DNA from: Cristatella mucedo
Lineage: Eukaryota > Bryozoa > Phylactolaemata > Cristatellidae
Length of the DNA stretch: 64,000 bases
Reading direction: 5' to 3'
Assembly: GCA_009760855.2 (NCBI GenBank)
Contig: WPIO01000058.1
Coordinates: 1,333,501-1,397,500 of the forward strand
In this document: positions 53,796 to 64,000 of the stretch, piece by piece
Numbering within the stretch: the stretch's first letter is position 1
How the letters are laid out: each line of letters starts with the position of its first letter
Program-made: the position numbers and the translations under genes
The notes under the pieces: model-generated
Told to the model about the DNA's origin: nothing
Database searches by the model: none
What the model saw: the letters and a program-made list of their open reading frames with translations, nothing else

Positions 53796-56519
53796 AAGCA
53801 GTGACGCACTACAAATCCTTCCCGAGCTCACGCCGACCAATTGCTATGGTCTAGACCAGATTGCGATTCGTGCGACCTAGGTCGACGACTTCGTCAGCCT
53901 CGCGACGCGTTCGCCGTTAGCAGCTGCTCAGCCGCAAGCAGCTCCGCTGCAACTGCCCTGCGATTGTGAATTAACTGCAACTAAATTTACCGAACTGCCG
54001 CATTTCAGAGGCCCCTTTGGCACGTCGGCACGATACAGCTAGACCTCGCTCTCACGCCTGCTCCAGCTGCGAGTTGCTAGGCATTTTTCAGCGTCCGGTG
54101 GTGCTCGGTAGCGGATGCTCGGTGAGAATGAGGCAGGCTTCTCCTCTGCACCAGTGATCGGCGATGAGTCGGCTGCTGCATCGACGAAGCTGATTACAAC
54201 GGCGTTTCCCTAGCTAGCGCTCGCTCGCGAAACGAATTTGAAGGGCCAACGCAAAAGCGTGCTCTCCGTTGACGTGCTGAGCAACCCGGCACGCCACCCC
54301 ACAGCTGTGGTTCGGGCGACTCTGCGACCGGCTGCGACTCTCGTAGCGGCAGCATTGCCGCACCGCCCGAGACAGGCGCCTGGCGGTGCTTCGACGCGAA
54401 AGCATGTGTGGGACACTCAAAGACGTCAATCGTTGTCACGTCTGTCGAAATTGGCGCGGCAAGAATTCTAGCCGTGAATGGAGACCAGCTTGGTAGAAAT
54501 GTGACAGAGGGCAGGCATTAGCCTTGGACTCCCATGCCGGGTGACATGCAGTGGGCCTGCACGCATCAGTAACTACTCGAGCGAGCAGACGCAGCTCGAC
54601 TCATGCTTTAATTAGGGAGGCTAATATGTTCGTCGTGACCTTTCGAACACCCCTAGCCGCGTCTGTGCATAGCTAACTTGAGTCTCTTGCAAAGCAGCTA
54701 GGCTAATGCAAACTGCTTCTAAAGGGGTGCATGGACGGCTCCAGACACTATATCGCACAGGACGCGAATTAGGTAAACATATTTGGCTAGAATGCGGTGC
54801 ACCTCGGCCGTAATCAGTAGACTAGCACACCTCGAAGCAGGTCAACGCGTTAGAAGGTATTCGGTCGATAAGCAACGAGTATTTATCGCATTCTAAGCCC
54901 CGTGGATGTCATTTCCTGTCATTACGCAGCATAGGCTAGCAGCGATCGACTCGCTAATAGGTCGAACCAATAGAATCGTAGACATCGCTCAGTAGATTAT
55001 TCGGTTCTCGAAAGGATGCCTGCCTGGGTGTAGGTATTCTCCGAGCACAAACAACCTTCGACCAGATCTCTTTAGCTATCAACTTTATCTAAAAGTTATT
55101 TCTTTTTAATGTCTTGCTATGTTAGACCTAAAGAAGCTATTGACTCGTTCCAGTGAAGCGGTTGAATTAGCTGGAAGCAGAGTAAATTAGTTGTATCATC
55201 CGTCATATATGCGTGAACTAGCATGGGTATTACCGTTGTTTAGTTATGCAGTGCTGCGTTCAGAGATTATTGTTTCGATAGCATTGCTGCTACTTAGACG
55301 ACTGAAAGTTAAGGAGATTCGTGCTAGAGCTAATCTCTCCACGCGAATATTCCTTCTTACATAGTAGCAAAATAATAGACTTTCTATAATGACCCTCGCT
55401 GCTCCTACATACGATAGCTTGTTACGGTCAGCTAGGACGCCGCCGCTACCAAAGATAATCCACAAGCCCAATTCTTCTCTCCCGGATGCAGCAACGCCCC
55501 GCACTATCCTGTTTATGGGGCACTATCCTGTTTATTGGGTGCGATAACTCGGATTATCCCTTGATGCATACACAAATCTGGTCTTGCCGAAAAGGTTTAC
55601 CGTTTCCTCTGAGTCAAAATGACATAAGGGAGTTTGATGCCGTTCTGCAGACGGAGATTTACGGAAGCCCTTATATAAGGACTGCCTTGACCCTCCCCTC
55701 CGAACCAAGGTGGGAGCGTACTGGGCCACTCATGTCGCAATAGAGTTCAGAGCTCTGCAAACGCACCGGCTGCGGCAGGACACGACAGACAAACTACTCT
55801 GCCATAACCAAGTGTCTTCTGGCCCCGTGTTTCAGCATTTGTTTCGCCAAGCACACACTATACTGCCTACATAGACTGTCTGCTACGTCATTACATATTG
55901 CAGAGCTGGCGTAATGGGTTGCGACATGCCTAGCTTGCCTGTGCATAATGGCCTCTCTGCAAATGGCCTTAGGCCGACCGAAAGTGCAGTCCCCGAAAAT
56001 AAAAATCTCCAGGTGTTGATAATGTTGCGAAAGTGTGCGGCGGCTCTAAGACGGCAGTCTGTTGTACAGAGAACAGAGCTCGTGATGGGTGCTGGACCTC
56101 GAAGCCGGCGACAAACATTGGCTGAGGTAGCACCTCAAGCCAGTGAGTGGCAGCTGACTTGTGCTGAATCATGCACGGCCAAGCACTCATTGGACACAGG
56201 AAGCAAAGTAGACAAGTTTGTTGTGGCCCAGGAAAAGCTGAACGAAACGGATCTGTCTTTAGCTCAGAATTAGATGCTGCAAAAAAGATTCGTCTGCTTC
56301 CCCACCGAGCTTGCTCCGAGCCCGTGGACTCATTGTCTTGTAATTGTGTGCTATGCCTGCTTACTTGCACACGATTCAGCCCGTGCTACTCACCTGGTGT
56401 CCTACTAGCTAGTTTTTATTTCATTAACTTGTGATTATTGTCTCTGTGTCAAAAGTGTCAGCCTCGTGGGTCGAGATTCAGTTCTCCCTGACACTATTAA
56501 GTAAAGAACACTGTAAAGA
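53796..56519. other. No gene recognised
   Basis: Still CpG-rich to about 54.4 kb, then ordinary. Open frames up to 133 codons occur without recognisable domains. Three overlapping minus-strand frames at 54.2-54.4 kb reflect composition. Confidence 0.5.
55498..55541. repeat. 20-base tandem duplication
   Basis: GCACTATCCTGTTTATGGG is followed directly by GCACTATCCTGTTTATTGGG. Confidence 0.88.
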
Positions 56520-57180
56520 ACAACTTATTAAAGTCAATGCAGGTGACAGAAGCCAGGAGAAAGTTGTAGACTGTTGGTGCATACGAACCGAAGGCGAAAT
56601 ATCACCGAAATCAATGTCAATTTAGTGTGAGTGGATCGAAGAGAAGAGCGGAAGCCGATGAGCAGGTGCGTTCGAGAGCGCTCAGGAGAAGCCGAGTGGT
56701 AGGATAGACGGACTAAGCAAGTGAGTGGAGCGACCTTCGGCAGCCTGACAAAGGGGATCGTCAAGTCCACTCGATGCAAGATAGGGAGCCAGTAAAGCTC
56801 AAGAAGAAGTTATTCACTATGGCGGTAACCACGCTGAAGACGGGCCAGACGATTCGCTAAGTTTTTCGCTAATTGCAGACTGTTAAGGGTAGCTGCCGAA
56901 AGTTCTCTATCGAGCAAATTTCAATGATCTAGATGCGATTGTAGCTGGCCAAAAATTTGGCAATATTCTTCAACTGAAAGTAGACCAACTCGACAGTGAA
57001 AGAACTGCACTCGTACTTAATGAAAATTCTTCAACTGTGCTCATCTAATGAGACTTCGCTTCGGAATAATCCAGACAGATTACCCATATTACATTACAGA
57101 AAAACTCTGAGGCCGAAAGCCGGAAATGTAGTACCCAACTAGCCTCTGAAGCTTCTCTTAAAGTCTCGTAACCTATGCGT
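56520..57180 (-). mobile_element. Diverged LINE fragment (ORF2 C-terminal region)
   Basis: On the minus strand, ARLQRGYRHSE then LLLELYWLPILHRVDLTIPF and further degenerate sequence match the LHWLPV.QRI region of LINE ORF2. It is more decayed than the other copies and may belong to a related subfamily. Confidence 0.55.
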
Positions 57181-57909
57181 GGCAATATGGTAAACATCCG
57201 GAATAGACGGGACTAAAGAGATGCTCTTGGCGAAGAGGACGGAGCGGCTGCAGCTTTGGTTTGCCTGGCCCATCCTGCCTATCAACCGGTGCCAACGGGT
57301 TTTAGCCCTCAGCCCCTTTGTAAGACCTCACCTAATAGCTAGCCTCGATGTACAGCAGCAAGATATGGATACGGGCAGACGACCTCCATTTTGTTTCTAC
57401 AATAGTTTTTTTGGAAGTCATTCTTTTCGTGTCGCTGTTGCGATCTGACGCTGATAAGGAAAGCGATTGTTGCTGGAGGTATGCTGTTTACAAGGAGAAA
57501 TTTCTTTTCGTGGGAAACTGCTATTCATTTTGAGAATAAGCACGTTACCTCATGTTGGTGAACCCGGTCGAAACCTTACGTCCAGTCTGTCCGGCAATGG
57601 GTATCGGCTAAGCGTCGAAGACGCAGGGTGAACCCAGAAGACAAGTGGACGTAACGTGATCAAACTGTGTTAAATGTTAATCGTCGGCTGATCCAATTTA
57701 CTCAATCAGTGACTCACAGAGGCGTTTAAGATGCTGATGAAATGTACTGTAATGCAACGTATCTCCATCTGTACTTCCAATAAGCCATAAAGAATATGCA
57801 AGTTTTGTGCAGGACATTTTTTATTTGCACCCTCAAAGTCTAAGCGGCTTTCGGTAAAAGTTCGATTCCCAACAAATTTCATCTCACGCAACAAAGATAA
57901 CATGAGAAG

Positions 57910-60385
57910 TATAAAGCAAAGGAAGCATTATCGAATGGTTAGTGGTAGCATGCTCAATATCTAACAAGAATAACGTTGTTAGGGGTGACATGCATTAGGT
58001 CAGCATGCAAGTGTGGTTAGTGGCAGCATGCAACATTGTCAGCCCCCATAAGCATATAAAAATCTATTCGCAAGGACCCACTAAATGCTGTGATAAATAC
58101 ATACACTTTTAGTTTCGTTTTAAGTGTGTAAAGAGATGTCATGACGCAGGTCGGTAGTGAGTTCTGGGCTTTGGGAGTATACTAACTAAAGGCATGGTCT
58201 CCAAAGGATTTGAGGTTTGTACGAGGTATACGTAAACAGATAGATTCCGAAAAGCGGGTGGTATGGTGCTTAGCCCTGTGGGTGAGTAGATCTGATAGGT
58301 AGGCTGTAGCCAAAGAATAAATAGACCTAAAAGTGAGTGACAAACCTTGAATTCAAAGCGTTGTTTGACTGAGAGTCAGTGCATGCCGCCGAGAAGCTGT
58401 GTGAAGTGGCGACTGCGATGCTCACGACAGACAGGCCTAGCCGCAGAGTCTTGTACGACCTGTAAGTGCCTGATTGAAAAGGCCGGTAGACCAGCAAGCA
58501 GTGAATTACAGAAGTAATGACGGGATGTCACAAATGCACGGATCAATTTAGATGCGGTATCCTTGCATAAACAAGCCCAAATTTTAGCAATGCTATGTAG
58601 CTGAAAGTAGGCAAACTACTGTTGAGCTGATGTGGTCGTCTAATGAAAGGTCACTTTGGAACATGACAACTAGATTTCGTGCAGGTTCAACTGGATATAT
58701 GCTGGCAGAGCCGATTTTGAACGTAAGCCTTTCCAATTTCTGAATCACACTTGGTTTGCCCATAACCAGTAAGTTGGTTTTTTCATCAATCAATTAAGGA
58801 AAGTTTGCTGCCATCCATATGCAGATGTCATCAATACAGGCAGTAAGGGAGTTGAGAGAATTCGACGTGCTGGAGGGCTGGGAGGGGTCAAAGCAAAGGT
58901 GCAACCGAGTTTGATCTGCATAGAAGTGAAAACTTCAATTTTGATTGGCAATCACATCGGCAAAAGGGAGAGTATAAATCGTGAAAAGAACTGGACCAAG
59001 AACAGATCCTTGACGTATTCCATATTTCAGAGGCTCCTCGGATGATCTATGTCCATTCACATCAATACTCTGGTGTGTCCCACTGAGAGAGGTCTTGAAC
59101 CGTTGCAAAGCAATGCCAGTGGGGCCCAGGCAAGATATGAGGCGCTCAAGAAGGAATTGGTGATCAACAGTAGCAAAAGTTGCCGGAAGATCGAGCGAAA
59201 CAAGAACGCATACTCAAGTCTGCATTCCTAATTAGGTTTTTGTACACCCGAAGCAATACTGATTCTGTGTAGTGATTAGCTTCAAAACTAGACTTGAACT
59301 TACTAGTAATTTTTAATTTTTAATTTGCGAGTTCAGCTGGTCTGCCACGACTCGTTCCAGTGTCTGTGATAGAAACGGTAGAAGGGAGACTGGGCGGTAG
59401 TTGCTCAAGTTCTCTGGGATAGTATTGCTTTCTTGAGCAGTGGCCTGACTACAACCCCTTTGAAAGGTTCTGGGACATGAGCCCAGACTAATAACGAATT
59501 AAAATGTTAGTTGTGATGGCAGCAGCAGATCAATGTCTCGTAGACGCAGGAAATTCGAAATAGGGTCTAGGGGACTAGCTGTCTTCTTTGGTTGGGATAC
59601 GAACTTCAGGACGAGGTCACTAGCGACCTCCTTGAATTGAGGGGCTGCATGGAATTGAGAGACAGGATTCCAGGGGGGGGGGGGTTGCCATCTTAAGGAT
59701 GAACTCCATGATCTTCTCTGTCTCGTTGACAAGAAACTAGGATAAGCGATCCTCTAGGTCATCATAGGGGTCGCTAGGTAAGGAGACGGTTGATCTTGAC
59801 ATCAGTAGTTTCGGATTGTGTATCTGTGATTCAACTGTGTTTTCATAGAAGATAGACTTGTCTTTGGCGATGATCGATTGGTACGATGCAAAGTAGTAGC
59901 TGTATGCCTGTCGAGGGGCAGTCAGTCCTGATAGTTTTTACGCTTTTTCAAGCTTGTGCTTAGTGCGCCTAGCTAATTTACTATCTGTGGTGAACCATAA
60001 AATCCCCGTGGGCGAGTTTCGTACAGTGCGCTTATTCAGAAGTGCAAACTCATAGAGCAAGCTAGCGAGTATCGTGTTGTAACAATCTACCAGCTATATA
60101 AGGTCGGAAGAGGATTGAGCAGCAAGTATTGGCGGAGCAAATATTCTCGCACGGACTGCATCGATGTTAAGGGTCTTGAGGTTTCGCGATGCACGGGTGA
60201 TTTTAGTTAAGGTGGAGAAGGGCAGATATTGTAGACTGAATGAGATCTGCATGTGGTCAAATAAGCATGATTTAGTAATAATTGGTTACGATAAAGTGAA
60301 ATTATATGAGAAAGTCACGTGGAAGCGGTCGAACCCTCGTCAGCAAAAGAGAAACATTTGGGTTTATAACTAGCCTTGCAGCCAT
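57910..60385 (-). mobile_element. Longest LINE-A copy: end of endonuclease, linker, reverse transcriptase, C-terminus and 3' UTR
   Basis: Reading down the minus strand from 60,385, in broken frames, the following appear: TRASRNLKTLNIDAVRAR; WFTTDSKLARRTKHKLEKA; SYYFASYQSIIAKDKSIFYE; EVASDLVLKFVSQPKKTASP; YGIRQGSVLGP (about 59,030); FHFYADQTRLHLCFDPSQPS; then ARNLVVMFQSDLSLDDHIS. The C-terminal part and 3' UTR words (TAGGGGTGACATGCATTAGG on the + strand) follow. The catalytic YADD reads YADQ here. Stops and frameshifts make it inactive. It defines the family layout: apurinic-type endonuclease, linker, reverse transcriptase, typical of CR1/L2-like elements. Confidence 0.9.
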
Positions 60386-60539
60386 ATTTATCACCAGCTG
60401 CAGTGGCCCGGTGGCTTTTCCTGGTAGCCCAGCCGAAGACATTTGCAAAAATCTAGCTGAGACAGAACAAGGGAGCTAGATTAATGTTTTGTCAGCCACC
60501 ATTGTAGACAGTTCCTAATCTTATATCGGTATTAGACGC

Positions 60540-61240
60540 AATGGCTAGCAGTGGAGGCAGCCTTCTTAATGAAACTTTCAAAATTAATGCAGACAGCGGT
60601 CAAAGATGACACCTACATTTCGAGCGAAAGGTGAGTGTAGCACAATGGCATTAACTATTAGACGAGCAGAGCCTTCTAGTCCAGCCAGACGCTTGGGTAT
60701 ATTAAGGAAATTTGCCGTCATTCGGGATCAGCCGTCTGCAAGGCGAACATAAAGTTGATCAGTCGCCGCAGCAAATTCAGACGGTTTAAACTGTAACTAC
60801 ACATCAGCATCGTCAGCATAAAAGTGGTAGCCGATTCCATGAGTCCGAATCATTTTCCCCAGAGTTCCTGTAAAAATAGTCATTGGTTACACGGAGGAGA
60901 GCAGTTTCAGTGGCGTTTTGTAGCCTGAATCCCAACAAAAATTGATCTAACAATTTATAATTTATTAATGTGTGCTACAATAAGTGAAGATTGGGTAATA
61001 GTTTGCATAGCCTCTGCATCTAATCTATTCTTCCACGTGGCAGTCTACCGATGGCCGATTGGAGGGATTTTGGTACGACCCTATTATCCAGAGAGGAATT
61101 ACAAATCTCGGTTATGATTGGGCCAATTTTCTCAGCCAGTGAAGACCGGAGAGGCGATAGTATAGGGTCTTCAGGAGATGAGCTATTGATTATTAGAATT
61201 CAATGAGTTAGCTGATAGGCATTCAGAAACGTCGGAAAAC
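60540..61240 (-). mobile_element. Second LINE copy, reverse transcriptase part
   Basis: The minus strand shows DPILSPLRSSLAEKIGPIIT then EICNSSLDNRVVPKSLQSAI (palm entry), and further on HGIGYHFYADDADV and MTANFLNIPKRL. It keeps FYADD but stops before its 3' part, where the copy at 57.9-60.4 kb begins. The younger copy probably inserted into the older one. Confidence 0.8.
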
Positions 61241-61365
61241 CTTGAGGAATTTTAATGATTGCGACTCAACAGTTGTGTTAGTGGGAGGGAGATTTATGGA
61301 GGTATGGATGTGCTTAATTTGTCCCTGAAGAAGACTGAAAACCTAACGGCCAAGCTGTTAACTGG

Positions 61366-61770
61366 TTGGTGAGACCTTTCAGAATTTGCAAGCAAGTAGT
61401 TCACCGTCTTATGAATCTGCTTTGTGTTTGGCTGGCAGGACTTTTGCTTTCAAGTAAAAACAGAAGCCCTGGCTTTTATAATCAACCGGGCGAAAACTTG
61501 AAGGAGGTCTTTCAAATAGGCTACATCTTTATTAGATCTAGAATTATGAAAGCGGTGTTCAAGCCTGCACCTAACATGGTGGAACTTACTGCTTCTAAAA
61601 ATTTAAATAAAATAAAAATAAAAGGTAAATTGAAAGGAGTCCCAGCGACTCTGTACGTGGACAGGGAGTTAGAACCACGAGAATTAGCTAAGCTAGCGAT
61701 TTCTCCAGGCTATAGACTCAATCAATGCTTTGGCAAAGTTTTTCGGCTAATGACCAGCTGCCGCGATTAA
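61366..61770 (+). other. 134-codon open frame of unknown status
   Basis: It lies between a LINE fragment and a SINE and contains NLNKIKIKGKLKGVPATLYV then DRELEPRELAKLAI. The layout (beta strand, GVPATLYVD, helix) faintly recalls a retropepsin, but the catalytic DTG reads DRE. The alternative is a chance frame. I do not call it a gene. Confidence 0.25.
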
Positions 61771-61801
61771 GCCCCCTGTCTGCAATATTGCGAGTATCTT
61801 A

Positions 61802-61965
61802 AGCCGCGATGGCTCACTAGGTAAGGCGGTTGCTTTTCCCGACCTCGTTGGCCAGAGGTCATGGGTTCAAATCCCGTGGTGGACGATTATTTATAACCAC
61901 TGCAAGAGGTGCTGATAGCCGTAAAGGCTCTTCTGCAACTATGAAAAAGTGGTGGTTGAATCAAA
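61802..61965 (+). mobile_element. tRNA-derived SINE, diverged copy
   Basis: GATGGCTCACTAGGTAAGGC, B box GGTTCAAATCC, GGTGGACGATTATTTATAAC and AGCCGTAAAGGCTCTTCTGC follow the same order as the good copies, with more substitutions. Confidence 0.88.
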
Positions 61966-61969
61966 TATT

Positions 61970-64000
61970 ATAATTTTTTTTATCTTATTAGAGGCTTTGC
62001 AAAAGGAACCAATTAGGAAATGGAGGTGGAGTAAGACCAGAACAGTCGGTGGGCTAGATAAATGAAAACTATAAAGGACGCCTTATGTTAAGATTCGGTG
62101 CAAAGCTAAGCATTTAAGAAAGGCTCATATTATTGATCTCCAGATACAATTACGTAACAATGAATCTTTAGCCGAAATAAAAGAGCATCTAACTTGATCT
62201 TCCAGCAGCCTGGAGCATGAATATCAAGACCACCGGCCATACGAGCACTTCAAATGAAATGAATCAATGAACAATCAAATGAGTGAATCAATCGCTAAAT
62301 ATCATATTTACATTTTTCTGGTAAAAGATTTATTCTTGACATCGCAATAAATTAGCCTCTTTGACTTGGGTATGTATCGGAGTTTTTCATGCCATCTACC
62401 TACCTTTATTCCTGAATAAACTAGCAGGTACTGTCGAATTTATATTCTTTCATTGGAAGCCAAGGTACCTGGTCTAGATCGGCCCTTCCAGATTCAAAAA
62501 CAGCCTAGACGACTGAGGCAGTATGACTCGATACATTTTAGCGTCTGGGTAAATCTGCAACAAATCTGCTGCTTTTCAGCCGAGCCCCTGAACACGGCAT
62601 CAAATGTTGATTCAAATCCTAGCCGCGAGAAACGCAACGGGTCAAACATTTATCAAACTAGTGGAGTGATTGCATACTTACTCTACTTTTAGCCATGCAT
62701 AGATCGCGCATTACGATGCATTTAGCGGCCATATTAACGAAGTGAGAGCGCCTTATCAAAGTAAATCGTCCCTAAAACCACTTTTGGTGGCTACTAGCGG
62801 CTTTGCAGGAAATAATAATTGCGGAGCGAAAAAGATGGTTTGACTCCTGCGTGAGAAAATTCACATTACGAGGTCACGAAAGTATGTCAAGCCAGTAACG
62901 TGATATTGGCGGGGTACGGACACATCAAATGTAGTTTTGAAAGTTTTTTCATGCCGCTTGTTTCTTCGGTCATAACAGTAGCGTATCGTCACTCCTGTGT
63001 CGCTGTGAAAATCGTCCACGAATTCGGCTGATACGTCGATTGCTAATATGACCACAGATCCGTCTTTTTTACTTGAAAAAAGCTATTGACTCGCATGCGT
63101 CCGATGTGAAAGGAAAGTTTGAAATGACATTTGGTTGCCATTCACGCGATAGCCGCTACTTTGGACGTTACTTAAATGTCGTCACGTAACTATTTATTCT
63201 AAGCAATAGCTGCCATATGGGCGGGCACTATGCAATTACACCAACTCACAGCTCCTCCAGGAAAGCAAACAGCGGTCAGTCGAGTAAATATTTTCAGCAT
63301 TCCATGTCGCATATACAAGGAGGACTAAAACAGAGCCGACTCATTTGACTCGCATTAGTCCGAAGGGAAGTTCCTAGGATGCCCGATGCTTCTTTTCCAT
63401 TTAAGGTAGTGTGTGCTCGCTCTGGTTTTGCATTTCCGCAGTTGCCGTGCATATAGATTGACAAGCTTTTACGATTTTAGGTTTCAAACGCCCGTATGGC
63501 AGTTTTATTTGCCGCCTTGCTGAGCTGCTGATCCCCGCCTAGAGGATTCGGCTTAGGTTTGGTCTACGGTGGAGTTATTCTACACTCGCTGCTGTCTCAC
63601 TAGCTCTAGGCTATCCTTAAGGCTGCAGACGGGAAGCTCACAAGGAAGAACTAATTTACGTAGCGAGACGAAAAGCGTCCGCGGCCCACGGAGCGTGGCC
63701 AACCCTCAGAAGGGAAAGCGGAGCACAGCTTCCTCGCGGTAGCACGCGCGTTGCTACGATTTGTGCACGGTCATGCGAGCGTTTCAGAGAACGCATTCGG
63801 TATCCGAGTGCTATGAAACTGAGCAGGTATTGCGGCAGGCTTCCCAAATAGCACGCCGTCCGTCGAACGACGTCAACCGGCCCTGCTCCTAAGCCCCGCT
63901 CCAGGCCAGTCAGCTTCCGTGCTCGAGCGCCGGGTCATGCGGGTAGTAGGCCCGAAAAAAGGGAAATAACTTCGCACTCATTCTTCCTGAAAGCAGCAAG
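61970..64000. other. No gene recognised
   Basis: Only frames under 80 codons. The last 500 bases are more CpG-rich. Nothing ties them to a neighbouring gene inside the window. Confidence 0.55.

Noticed and set aside
54194..54471. Three overlapping minus-strand frames and one + frame of 68-81 codons
   Set aside because: All open together in CpG-rich sequence; no family resemblance.

Overview
This is nuclear DNA of an animal, most likely an invertebrate. It has short exons with GT-AG introns, no operon-like gene packing, many simple repeats, and several families of decayed retrotransposons and DNA transposons. I cannot name the species. A spiralian or flatworm-like genome would fit the mixture, but that is a guess.

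The only protein-coding gene I can support lies on the + strand between about 32.8 and 49.3 kb. At least 24 exons can be chained by splice sites and reading phase into a BAIAP3 / UNC13D (Munc13-4) family protein of about 1,400 residues: an N-terminal helical segment, a C2A domain, a long MUN region (MHD1 and MHD2), a degenerate C2B domain and an unusual C-terminal extension. In animals this family primes and tethers secretory granules and dense-core vesicles for Ca2+-triggered fusion. The true 5' end is not resolved and probably lies upstream of 32.8 kb. The introns carry a Tc1-like transposase relic on the opposite strand and a LINE 3' end.

The rest of the window is repeat-rich. One LINE family (called LINE-A here, with a 3' tail of TTA repeats) accounts for at least sixteen fragments on both strands, the longest at 57.9-60.4 kb. 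A second LINE (LINE-B) ends in CATTA repeats (5.9 and 11.4-11.9 kb). A tRNA-derived SINE with good A and B boxes occurs at least five times, and two copies are nearly identical. Long microsatellites lie at 0.5, 21.5, 25.7, 27.4, 28.9-29.2 and 31.8 kb, and CAG/CTG-rich DNA covers 28-32.6 kb just upstream of the gene.

Regions 0-14 kb, 19.6-28 kb, 51-56 kb and 62-64 kb hold no gene I recognise. Most open frames there are short and look like chance. I found no clear new biological system. The points most worth a second look are the loss of calcium ligands in the C2B domain, a skippable 24-base microexon in the MUN region, the recently active SINE, and a microsatellite framed by perfect 18-base direct repeats.
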